Positions 1-6,542 of a stretch of 8,036 nt of DNA are shown here, one piece after another (the stretch's first letter is position 1; each line of letters starts with the position of its first letter). The stretch covers positions 1 to 8,036 of the forward strand of contig JACQHN010000089.1 of assembly GCA_016199015.1 (NCBI GenBank). The letters are read 5' to 3'. This DNA is from Nitrospira defluvii (lineage in GTDB: Bacteria; Nitrospirota; Nitrospiria; Nitrospirales; Nitrospiraceae). The notes beneath the pieces are model-generated. The model ran no database searches. It had not been told where the DNA came from and saw only the letters and a list, made by a program, of their open reading frames with translations. The position numbers and the translations under genes are program-made.

Positions 1-3000
1 CCTTTATGGCGCGTTGCAAGATTTAGGACCGCGGCGCGCGCAAAGTTCTGACAACGAAACCGACGTGGTGAAGCCCGAGTTTGATTCATTCAGCACAGAA
101 TTAAGCTGGGCGGCGGATTCTTATTGGTCCTATTTCAGTGTCGAAGGCGGTTTGCCGTATCCGACGCAGCCGAAAAGCGAGGAGGAGGATGAAGAACAAG
201 AAGACCTATTCGCCAATCCTGCCAAACTGAATTGGTGTGTTATCTGTGGGAAGAAGAATGACCCGGGTGCTGGCGATAATTGCGCTTGTGCTCAGCCCCA
301 TCTCCGATCAATACAGATCTTCCATCGGCAATGTCCGAATACTGGAAGGGCAAGAGATCGTGAGAATCTCTATAAGCAGGAGAAAAAGCCTTTAACTTCC
401 TGTCCGAACTGCGGGGCGCGAAACAGCTCAGGCCTCGAACCGGTTCGCCGCTTTCAAGAATCTGACGATGAAATAGGGATGGCGATGGCCATTCCTTTGG
501 CGCATTTCCAAGTCATTCCTCAAAAAGCTGCTGGAAGACTCCCGCGAAAATTGCTCTGCTTCACGGACAATCGTCAACGCGCCGCTGCGTTCCCATCCCT
601 CCTTGAGGAAGAGACATTTTCGTACGACCTGGGGCGCAAGATCACAGAAGTTGTAAGGGCACAGGCCAAGCCATTGACCTTCGTTGACCTGGCTCAGCGC
701 CTTGCGGAATTCGCCGATAAGGACTCAGACGTCCACGACCCAGACTTCTTCTTGCCGGTCTCGCGATTGCCGGATGAGAAACCAGACTCAAAAGGCATGC
801 GTGACCTCTGGATTGCGGAGACATTTGCATATTTTGGGATTCCCGATGCCGCTCGCGAATCCGCAGAAGATTTCGGATTGGTCGCAGTCGAGTATCGCGT
901 CAACGAAAGAGAAAAGGCGCTGTTTCGCTCACTCCTGAACGCCCCACACCTCAAGCCAGCCGAAGCCGACGGCGCGCTCCAGGTGCTGCTCGGGTTTCTG
1001 CGGCAGGCAAAGGCCTTCACCTTGCCAAGAGGCGTTGAACCTGACGCCCCGGCGTTCGGTCGCGTTATTGCTCCCATTAGCTATGTGTTACGAAAAGAGG
1101 GGATTAGAAACACAAAAGGGTGGCTACCTCGTCTCAATCAGGATGGCACTTATAGACACAACTTCATCACCAGCTATTTGAGGCGCCTGCTTTTCCTACC
1201 GCAAGACAATATCCTGGCTGTTGCTGAACAGATTTGGGACTTTCTGACTTCCAACTCGCTCCTCATTGAAAGTAGGGAACAGTGGAAGCTCGATCATGAG
1301 CGCATTCTTGTTGTGAACCCATCTCACCGGCACGTCTGCACCCGGTGTGGAATCGTGACCGCCTACTCGGCTGGGCAGTGCTGCCCGCGTAAGGAATGCG
1401 AAGGTCCGCAGCTGGCCCGGCCTTTCGATCCTACAAATGAGAACATGATCGGTCGTTGGGTGTCCGGCGCTATTGTGCCACGTTTCAGCACCCTGAACTC
1501 AGAAGAGCATACTGCCCAAATCGAAAAAGACCTAGCCAAGAAGATTGAAGATGCGTTTCGAGCTGCGGAGGGCGTCAACCTGCTCAGCAGCACGACGACC
1601 TTCGAAATGGGAATCAATATCGGAGACCTGCAAAAGGTGCTGCTGCGTAACGCCCCTCCCACAAGTGCCAATTACGTCCAGCGGGTAGGACGCGCTGGCC
1701 GCGGCGAAGATAAGAACGCCGTCTGCGTCACGCTCTGCCGTCGGACGAAATACGATGCTGATGCCTGGAGTGACCCTCCTCGATTGATGTCCGGCGAAGT
1801 GCGAACCCCAACCGTCTTTTTAAGCAACCGCATTATTGCCCAGCGACATTTCAATGCCATGGTCTTCGCACAATTCTTACGCACCAAGATCGTAGAAGAA
1901 CGGGTTTTAGGCAGCATCGCGCAGAGTATACGGCTTGAAAGCTTTCTGGCACTGGATTCAAGAGAGAACATCCCTTCACAGTGGTTTAAAGTACCTCAGG
2001 CCGTGCTTCGTGGATTTGAGGATTGGCTAAGCCAACAAAGTGAAGCAAACATCTTTCGAACCGAAGCGGCACGCTCTGGCTTGAAGGCACTTGAAGGATT
2101 TCAAGGCGCGAAAGCCTTCGCTAAAGGGAAGTACGAGGAGATTCTCATTGGAATTACTGACGAGTTGAAAGCATTGGTTGCGGAACGCAAGAAGGTTTTC
2201 GATGCAGGAAATAGAACCGATGAAATAGACCGCGCTATCAAGGATCTTTTGGGCAGTGATGTCATTGAGGTCCTCGCCAAACGTGGATTTCTTCCCCGCT
2301 ACGCATTTCCTTTGGATGTCGTCACATTGGAAACCGGCTGGACACGTTGGTCACGTGATGTAGATGTAGAACTCAGTCGTGACCGCGCCCTTGCCATTGC
2401 CGAATTTGCACCAGGAGCTCAGGTCATTGCCCACAAGAAAGTTTTTACGAGTGCAGGGCTATATGTTGTCAGCGAAACGGACAAACCGGAACGTCGGTGG
2501 TATTTCAAATGCAGGGATTGTGAGCAAATCAGAACTGCGCGTACTCAGGACGAGCTTAAGGGAGAATGCGCCGTCTGCCACAAGGCGATTAATCCGTCCC
2601 AAGACCTCAAGCCTTTCGTTGCGCCAGTAGCCTTTAGTGTGCGAATCGACAAAGACAACCAGGGGGCTACACGCCATCGAAGAACCACGCTGGTTCGCCA
2701 ACGACAAACGCTCACCCACTTTATTGATTTTGTCGAACCGGACCTTCTTCGCGACTTCGGACTGTTTCATGTAGCCTTAAAGGATAAGGGACACCTCTTC
2801 CGCTACAATCTCGGTCCTGGGAATAAAGGGTTTATGCTTTGTCCCAAGTGTGGCTGCAGTGAACCTCTCAGTTCGGTGAAGTTCGGTCAGAAGCACAAGA
2901 GGCTCAGGGCATTCTCAGGCAACGTGCAGTGTGAGAATACCTTGACCTGGGGAAAACTGTCGGCTCCTCTAGCATATGGGCATGAGTTTCAAACGTTCTG

Positions 3001-3361
3001 TCTGATCGCTCGCCCCCGGGCACCAGTCCCCTCTGTCGAGTCACTCGCGTATTCTTTGCAAAAAGGGCTGTGTGCTGTATTGGACATTGAGGCAATGGAC
3101 ATCGGAGTCTCGTGGCGATGGCTGGGAAAACGCACCGAGGGAGCCGGTGTCGAGATTATTCTTTACGACCGGACGCCAGGAGGGGCAGGATTTGCTAAAG
3201 AAGGACTCGACAATTGGAAAGAAGTAGTGCGCAAGGCCTGTGAGATCTGCACCACATGCCGTTGCGAAACCGCGTGCTACGACTGTCTAAAGGATTACAG
3301 CAACCAGACTTACCACGAAAAGCTGGACCGCAAGCCTGTTGCAGAATTTCTCGGTAGATAG
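1..3361 (+). CDS. DruE-like giant SF2 helicase with DUF1998/MZB domain, C-terminal part (5' end outside window)
   Basis: The frame is open to the window edge (first full codon at base 2), so the TTG at 14 is not a real start. Numbering residues from that TTG, visible parts are: an acidic linker and Cys cluster (C75, C78, C90, C92, C107, C130, C133); helicase domain 2 motif IV (KLLCFTDNRQRAAAF, 179-193); a second Cys cluster (C442, C445, C456/C457, C462); motif V (SSTTTFEMGIN, 525-535); motif VI (QRVGRAGR, 556-563); a third cluster (C833, C836, C852, C855); a fourth (C943, C946, C948); and a C-terminal DUF1998/MZB domain with DRTPGGAGF and cysteines at 1076-1091 ahead of DCLKDYSNQ. Walker A and the DEAH box are not visible and should lie upstream. 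MrfA/Hrq1 helicases share the domain order but are far shorter (about 750 residues). DISARM splits helicase and DUF1998 between DrmA and DrmB. A single chain likely well above 1,500 residues fits Druantia DruE best. Sure of helicase-DUF1998; DruE is inferred. Expected role: nucleic-acid-dependent ATPase in cytosolic anti-phage defence. Confidence 0.9.
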   Translation, partial: LYGALQDLGPRRAQSSDNETDVVKPEFDSFSTELSWAADSYWSYFSVEGGLPYPTQPKSEEEDEEQEDLFANPAKLNWCVICGKKNDPGAGDNCACAQPHLRSIQIFHRQCPNTGRARDRENLYKQEKKPLTSCPNCGARNSSGLEPVRRFQESDDEIGMAMAIPLAHFQVIPQKAAGRLPRKLLCFTDNRQRAAAFPSLLEEETFSYDLGRKITEVVRAQAKPLTFVDLAQRLAEFADKDSDVHDPDFFLPVSRLPDEKPDSKGMRDLWIAETFAYFGIPDAARESAEDFGLVAVEYRVNEREKALFRSLLNAPHLKPAEADGALQVLLGFLRQAKAFTLPRGVEPDAPAFGRVIAPISYVLRKEGIRNTKGWLPRLNQDGTYRHNFITSYLRRLLFLPQDNILAVAEQIWDFLTSNSLLIESREQWKLDHERILVVNPSHRHVCTRCGIVTAYSAGQCCPRKECEGPQLARPFDPTNENMIGRWVSGAIVPRFSTLNSEEHTAQIEKDLAKKIEDAFRAAEGVNLLSSTTTFEMGINIGDLQKVLLRNAPPTSANYVQRVGRAGRGEDKNAVCVTLCRRTKYDADAWSDPPRLMSGEVRTPTVFLSNRIIAQRHFNAMVFAQFLRTKIVEERVLGSIAQSIRLESFLALDSRENIPSQWFKVPQAVLRGFEDWLSQQSEANIFRTEAARSGLKALEGFQGAKAFAKGKYEEILIGITDELKALVAERKKVFDAGNRTDEIDRAIKDLLGSDVIEVLAKRGFLPRYAFPLDVVTLETGWTRWSRDVDVELSRDRALAIAEFAPGAQVIAHKKVFTSAGLYVVSETDKPERRWYFKCRDCEQIRTARTQDELKGECAVCHKAINPSQDLKPFVAPVAFSVRIDKDNQGATRHRRTTLVRQRQTLTHFIDFVEPDLLRDFGLFHVALKDKGHLFRYNLGPGNKGFMLCPKCGCSEPLSSVKFGQKHKRLRAFSGNVQCENTLTWGKLSAPLAYGHEFQTFCLIARPRAPVPSVESLAYSLQKGLCAVLDIEAMDIGVSWRWLGKRTEGAGVEIILYDRTPGGAGFAKEGLDNWKEVVRKACEICTTCRCETACYDCLKDYSNQTYHEKLDRKPVAEFLGR

Positions 3362-3414
3362 AAGAGTTGGATGGTAACGGTTTTGTTTCCACCAGCCAAG
3401 GGCAAACCGGTTGG

Positions 3415-3444
3415 TTGCTTCGCGGCAACACTGTTCACTATAAT
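3415..3444 (+). promoter_or_regulatory. Candidate sigma70 promoter for the Panacea cassette
   Basis: TATAAT at 3439-3444 is a perfect -10 hexamer. TTGCTT at 3415-3420 is a weak -35 (three of six matches) at 18-nt spacing. Transcription would start near 3451 and leave about 100 nt of leader before the ATG at 3554. A short inverted repeat, GTTGC (3414-3418) and GCAAC (3425-3429), overlaps the -35 and AACCGGTT (3405-3412) lies just upstream; either could be an operator for an autoregulating antitoxin. A second, weaker option is TTTACA at 3499-3504 with TAATAG at 3524-3529 (19 nt). Confidence 0.4.
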
Positions 3445-3540
3445 GATGAGCCCGTCGAGCTATCCTCTTGTGAATTCATTCGGACTTTTTGAAATCGTTT
3501 TACAAAGATTTCCTTGCGGTTCTTAATAGTGTTCATCCAC

Positions 3541-3546
3541 GGGAGG
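3541..3546 (+). promoter_or_regulatory. Strong ribosome binding site for the Panacea gene
   Basis: GGGAGG lies 7 nt before the ATG at 3554. It fixes that ATG as the start over the internal ATG at 3569. The downstream partner at 4115 has no comparable site, so this RBS probably feeds the whole cassette through translational coupling. Confidence 0.7.
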
Positions 3547-3553
3547 CGGGCTT

Positions 3554-4111
3554 ATGGCACGGATAAGAATGGGGCGGCAGCGGCGGCGTGTGCCCCAGAA
3601 GCTTGAGGCTCTTGCCCACTATATCTGCTACAAGTGCCAAGATCCTACCGTTCTTGGTTCTACCAAGCTGAATAAAATCCTGTGGTACTCCGACGTGATT
3701 TCGCTACAGATGCGAGGGGAGACCATCACTGGGGAAACCTACGTGAAGCAACAGTACGGACCAGTCCCCAAGCATATCTTGGAAACGCTCAAGAAGCTGG
3801 AGAAACGGGGGGACATTGTAGTCAGGCAAGCTGATTATCACGGGTATCCTAAGCGTGACCTCATCGCAATGACGAAGCCGGATTTTTCAATGTTCACCTC
3901 GGAGGAAATTAGCATCGTTGACGATGTGCTCCGAGAAGTTTGCTATAACCACACCGCCTCGTCGATCAGCATGGCCACGCATGATGACATTTGGAAATTG
4001 GCCGAAATCGGCGAAGAAATCCCGCTCGAAACCGCCTTTGCTTCTGAGCTGGCGGAAATCACCGAGGACGACGTGAAGTGGGCAAAGCGCAAACTGAGCA
4101 AGATAGCCTGA
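3554..4111 (+). CDS. Panacea/SocA-type (DUF4065) antitoxin domain protein
   Basis: This 185-residue cytosolic protein has the hallmark Panacea core at about residues 37-73: TKLNKILWYSDV, then GETYVKQQYGPVPK, followed by a helix and a charged ERGDIV-like segment (KLEKRGDIVV). The family's C-terminal signature follows at about 136-157 (SSISMATHDDIWKLAE, then GEEIP). The N-terminus is very basic (MARIRMGRQRRR). Caulobacter SocA, of this family, is the antitoxin and ClpXP adaptor for the toxin SocB. Panacea domains have been shown to neutralise many unrelated toxins. The gene is followed after 3 nt by a small basic-protein gene, so it is read as the antitoxin of a two-gene toxin-antitoxin cassette. 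It sits 192 nt behind the helicase on the same strand, with its own promoter candidate. There is no sign of truncation. Family assignment is confident; antitoxin function is inferred from family and context. Confidence 0.9.
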   Translation: MARIRMGRQRRRVPQKLEALAHYICYKCQDPTVLGSTKLNKILWYSDVISLQMRGETITGETYVKQQYGPVPKHILETLKKLEKRGDIVVRQADYHGYPKRDLIAMTKPDFSMFTSEEISIVDDVLREVCYNHTASSISMATHDDIWKLAEIGEEIPLETAFASELAEITEDDVKWAKRKLSKIA

Positions 4112-4114
4112 TCG

Positions 4115-4411
4115 ATGGCGACGCTCAGAACGGTACGGATTGCTCCCGCCACCAAGGAATACCTCCGGGAAGAAGAAGGGAAAGACCCGTTACTCAAGAA
4201 AGTCGTCACGGGTCTGATCTGGCGACTTGAACGTGAAGCTGAGCCCGTCGGTTATCGTCTCCCCGGATACAACCCACCTACGTTTCTCCTCAAACTTCCC
4301 TATCGGCTCCCTATCCCACGCATTCTCCGAGTGGTCTACGAAGACCATGAGGACGAGTTTTTCATTGTCCTGGCCGAAGTCGAAAAATTGAGTCAGGTCG
4401 ATGAAGGATGA
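4115..4411 (+). CDS. Small protein, candidate toxin partner of the Panacea protein (RelE/ParE-like?)
   Basis: This 98-residue protein begins 3 nt after the Panacea stop, in the same frame (TGA, TCG, ATG). No clear Shine-Dalgarno precedes it, so translation probably depends on coupling to the upstream gene. It has two N-terminal helical segments (about residues 11-42; DPLLKKVVTGLIWRLERE). They are followed by a beta-rich half: GYRLPGYNPPTFLLKLPYR, then PRILRVVYEDHEDEFFIVL (about 68-86). A strand reading R-V-x-Y-E, an acidic turn, and a second strand is what RelE/ParE toxins show at their C-terminus, and the length is right for them. I do not see the full catalytic set of a known RelE, nor a SocB-like clamp-binding motif. 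The toxin role therefore rests on pairing with a Panacea gene and on the fold guess. It could instead be an uncharacterised HigB/RelE relative or an accessory subunit. Confidence 0.8.
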   Translation: MATLRTVRIAPATKEYLREEEGKDPLLKKVVTGLIWRLEREAEPVGYRLPGYNPPTFLLKLPYRLPIPRILRVVYEDHEDEFFIVLAEVEKLSQVDEG

Positions 4412-4472
4412 GGAAACTGGCTAGTTAGGCCGCAATCTGGCTGGTACTGGGCCGGGAGTCATTTCTCTTTTC

Positions 4473-4579
4473 AACCGTCGTGGTTTCTTGCGCCCTTCGC
4501 TCTCGACCCTAGCGAGAAGCCCGCGGCCTGTCAACGGCTCCATCGTCTCACGGCGATGGCCTCTTTTCCCACGACGGTT
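4473..4579. repeat. Perfect 11-bp inverted repeat pair
   Basis: The left arm AACCGTCGTGG is at 4473-4483 and the exact reverse complement CCACGACGGTT is at 4569-4579, with 85 nt between. The match does not extend inward or outward. No transposase frame lies between the arms. They could form a long-range stem in an RNA or be a leftover of a small mobile element. Confidence 0.6.
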
Positions 4580-4795
4580 CGTGGCGAAATCGCAAAGCCA
4601 CGTCGCGAGACCGACGCGGAGGAGCGAGAGAGCGAGGCGCACGTTGGAAGTATGTTGAGGGATCGTGCAACAAGTCTGTCGGACAGATCACAGCAGGGTT
4701 TGGCCTTAGCTCGCCCGAACAGCAGATCGGTACTGTAGCTAACTCCTTCATCCCGCCATGCAAGCCGAGTGAGCCTCAGTGTCATGATAGTTGCC

Positions 4796-4819
4796 CTCCA
4801 AAAACAGTTACTTTTTGAG
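4796..4819 (-). terminator. Possible weak terminator hairpin after the exported-protein gene
   Basis: The two sides are CTC(C)AAAAA and TTTTTGAG with a 7-nt loop, just past the stop codon at 4822 as read on the minus strand. The stem is mostly A-T and no separate U-tract follows it, so this is a weak call. Confidence 0.3.
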
Positions 4820-4821
4820 GT

Positions 4822-5458
4822 TCAGGGGATTCCCGTAAACGTCCAGGTCCATCCCTGGTCTTGTTGTCTTAAGACCTGGCCCTTGGGCGCTTGGCCCGTA
4901 AAGAATTCCGGGGGTAATGTCACGAGCAGCTGTTCCTCGCGAACCTGCCCCTGAACCGGATGCGTGCCCAGGCAGCCGCCACCGCCGACATATTCGTCCA
5001 TATCCGGCGTTCTCCGTTCGCCCACCAGACCGAACATCGGTCCGATTACCATGATGCTCTTCAACTCGAAATGCTCATAGGTTCCCTTGAGGATCGGAGC
5101 CGGACAGACACCCGAGCCATCACGATAGCTCTCAACCTTGGTTGGAATATTCGCAAGCACTCTGGGCAGCGGCGCCTCTTCCAGTGGCCAGCTGAATTCG
5201 AATTCGACTTGTTTCGTCACATTGGCGATAGCGGACCCCGATAAATTGCTTGTCCCTCTGAAACACACCCACGACCTTGTACTTCGCTATGCTGACCTTC
5301 GCACGGGAGGCGCTTTTCACAAGCCATGCCCGGGTGCTCATAATCTCTGGCCGATCACCGGCACCGATGACAGTACCAGAGACCGCGCCGACTGTCGAGC
5401 CGCCTGCTTCGAACAAGAGTGCCGTCGCGGCTATCGAGAGGATCACGATCCGTTTCAT
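4822..5458 (-). pseudogene. Exported protein of unknown function, frame broken by one base
   Basis: The start is the minus-strand ATG at 5458, which has AAAGGAG 7 nt upstream and opens a signal peptide (MKRIVILSIAATALLFEAGG, a likely Sec signal). This frame stays convincing to about KVVGVFQRDKQFIG. It then meets four Gs (plus-strand CCCC, 5236-5239) and degenerates to a stop at 5132. Dropping one G continues as GSAIANVTKQVEFEF and runs to the stop at 4822, giving a restored protein of 211 residues. The downstream frame is closed by a TAG at 5287-5289, so the shift must lie between there and 5132. The second half is rich in Gly, Pro and aromatic residues, includes a GGGG run, and ends WTWTFTGIP. 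No family was recognised. It is either a recent pseudogene, an indel error in the read, or (less likely) a frameshifted expression unit. It diverges from the gene at 5911. Confidence 0.6.
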
Positions 5459-5910
5459 CCATGGACTCCTTTCGTGGAGGAAGGTCTTCCCGACAGTGCG
5501 ACTCTTCAGCACAGGGCGCAACAGCGGTGAAGCGGCCACCGAAGGCGCAATGCCGAACGTTCTCCCACTTCGACCGGAACGAATCAAGGGGGGCCAGGAC
5601 CGGAATATGATGGGCCCAGGCGAGAGAGCCGCCGCCAGAACCTGCCCTGCGATACGCGGGCCCTGCGTGAGTTCCGTCCCTATTTGACCGATCGGATGAT
5701 CCTTGCTAGAGTTTCCTTCCACCGGACAACAGCATACCTATCCGTCGGGTAACTTCTTGAGCAGACTGCAGACCAGCTCCACTCCACGCGCCTGAAACTG
5801 CATGGCCCATACATATCGAGACACAGACCATGGCCCCGCGAGATACGGGCCAGACTGACGAATCGTACCGGCACATCATCCCACTGTTTCAGACCAAGGA
5901 GAGACCCATC
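5459..5910. other. Divergent intergenic region
   Basis: About 450 nt lie between the minus-strand exported-protein gene and the plus-strand operon. It holds the Shine-Dalgarno sites of both genes and one good rightward promoter candidate (5684-5712). I found no clear leftward promoter. Frames extending from both flanking genes enter it (for example an upstream ATG at 5830), but the signal peptides and Shine-Dalgarno sites place the true starts inside. No RNA gene was recognised. Confidence 0.5.
5684..5712 (+). promoter_or_regulatory. Candidate sigma70 promoter for the DUF4412 operon
   Basis: TTGACC (5684-5689, five of six matches) and TAGAGT (5707-5712, four of six) are separated by 17 nt, pointing to the operon at 5911 with a leader of about 190 nt. 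An 8-bp perfect palindrome, CCGATCGG (5688-5695), overlaps the -35 and could be an operator. Confidence 0.4.
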
Positions 5911-6528
5911 ATGAGACACCACCTACTGACGTCCGTCTTCTTCCTCGCCACCCTGATGCCGCTTGCCGGAACATCGGCGGCAGCAGATCGACCGACCGTC
6001 GAATACTCTGCCGACTCCGTCATTGAACATGCGGAAGGCGCGATGAAGGGCCGCGTCTATTCCACGCCCATGAAGGAACGGCGCGACATGACACAGGAGG
6101 GAATGGCCATGGTCACGATCACGCGCCATGACAAGAAGGTGATGTGGACGCTCATGCCGGAAGAAAAGATGTACATGGAAATGAAGCAGGGTGCCCGGCA
6201 GCCGAGCAAAGACGACCCATCGGCCTACACCATCGAGCAGACCGTCGTCGGCCCGGAAACGCTGAATGGGGTCAGTGTCAACAAGAGCAAGATAATCATG
6301 ACGCATACCGACGGTAGCAAGTTCGGCGGCTTTATGTGGACCACCAAAGAAGGCATCTTGGTCAAGTTGGACGCGCTGTCGGTCGAACAGGGCAACAAGG
6401 AGCGGTTCAAGATTGAATTGTCCAATCTCACAATCGGCAAACAGGACCCGGCGCTGTTCGAGATCCCTCCCGGATACGAAACCATGCCCGGCATGGATAT
6501 GGGCTCGATCATGAACATGATGAAGTGA
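5911..6528 (+). CDS. Periplasmic DUF4412-like protein
   Basis: The ATG at 5911 is chosen because AAGGAG lies 9 nt upstream and the protein opens with a clean signal peptide (MRHHLLTSVFFLATLMPLAG, cleavage near TSAAA-D). The longer frame from the ATG at 5830 would bury that signal. The mature part, of a 205-residue precursor, follows the DUF4412 pattern. It has a strand-rich segment with a met-rich stretch (WTLMPEEKMYMEM), a VVGPETLNGV segment, then GGFMWTTKEGILVKLDA. It ends in a Pro/Met-rich tail (EIPPGYETMPGMDMG, then NMMK). Members resemble periplasmic lipoprotein-carrier folds such as LolA, but their function is unknown. The Met-rich stretches could in principle bind copper (inference). 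It is first in an operon with the gene 14 nt downstream. Confidence 0.8.
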   Translation: MRHHLLTSVFFLATLMPLAGTSAAADRPTVEYSADSVIEHAEGAMKGRVYSTPMKERRDMTQEGMAMVTITRHDKKVMWTLMPEEKMYMEMKQGARQPSKDDPSAYTIEQTVVGPETLNGVSVNKSKIIMTHTDGSKFGGFMWTTKEGILVKLDALSVEQGNKERFKIELSNLTIGKQDPALFEIPPGYETMPGMDMGSIMNMMK

Positions 6529-6542
6529 GCAGGAGACCTGCT
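6528..6542 (+). promoter_or_regulatory. Hairpin that encloses the RBS of the next gene
   Basis: AGCAGG-AGA-CCTGCT is a perfect 6-bp inverted repeat with a 3-nt loop. It fills the whole gap between the stop TGA (6526-6528) and the ATG at 6543. The Shine-Dalgarno AGGAG (6531-6535) lies in the left arm and loop. A folded stem would hide it from initiating ribosomes, while a ribosome finishing the upstream gene would open it, so this looks like translational coupling. Confidence 0.5.

Larger units (their letters stand above)
4412..4821. other. About 410 nt without a convincing gene; inverted repeats
   Basis: Short frames are open on both strands and overlap one another, as happens by chance in GC-rich DNA. 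None has a good start context or a recognisable motif. No tRNA or rRNA is seen. What stands out is palindromic structure: AACCGTCGTGG (4473-4483) with its exact complement at 4569-4579; AGGCCGC (4427-4433) with GCGGCCT (4523-4529); a CCATCG/CGATGG hairpin near 4540-4560; and TCTGTC-G-GACAGA at 4675-4687. The stretch separates the defence-type genes from envelope-type genes. It may be an island junction, the remains of a mobile or repeat element, or a structured RNA; none of these is established. Confidence 0.5.

Noticed and set aside
14..16. TTG start of the helicase frame
   Set aside because: The frame is open to the window edge and the helicase ATPase half is missing, so the gene must begin upstream.
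684..3095. Antisense and alternate-frame open stretches within the helicase gene
   Set aside because: They are covered by a continuous, motif-bearing frame and have no features of their own.
4421..4785. Several short overlapping frames on both strands after the toxin candidate
   Set aside because: They overlap each other in different frames, lack good start contexts and show no recognisable motif.
5459..5722. Upstream extension of the minus-strand exported-protein frame
   Set aside because: The ATG at 5458 has AAAGGAG at ideal spacing and starts the signal peptide; the extension has no coding character.
5830..5910. N-terminal extension of the DUF4412-like protein from the ATG at 5830
   Set aside because: It would bury a clear signal peptide that starts at 5911 behind a good Shine-Dalgarno.
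6525..6542. GTG start overlapping the upstream stop
   Set aside because: The ATG at 6543 has AGGAG at 7-nt spacing and opens directly on the signal peptide.
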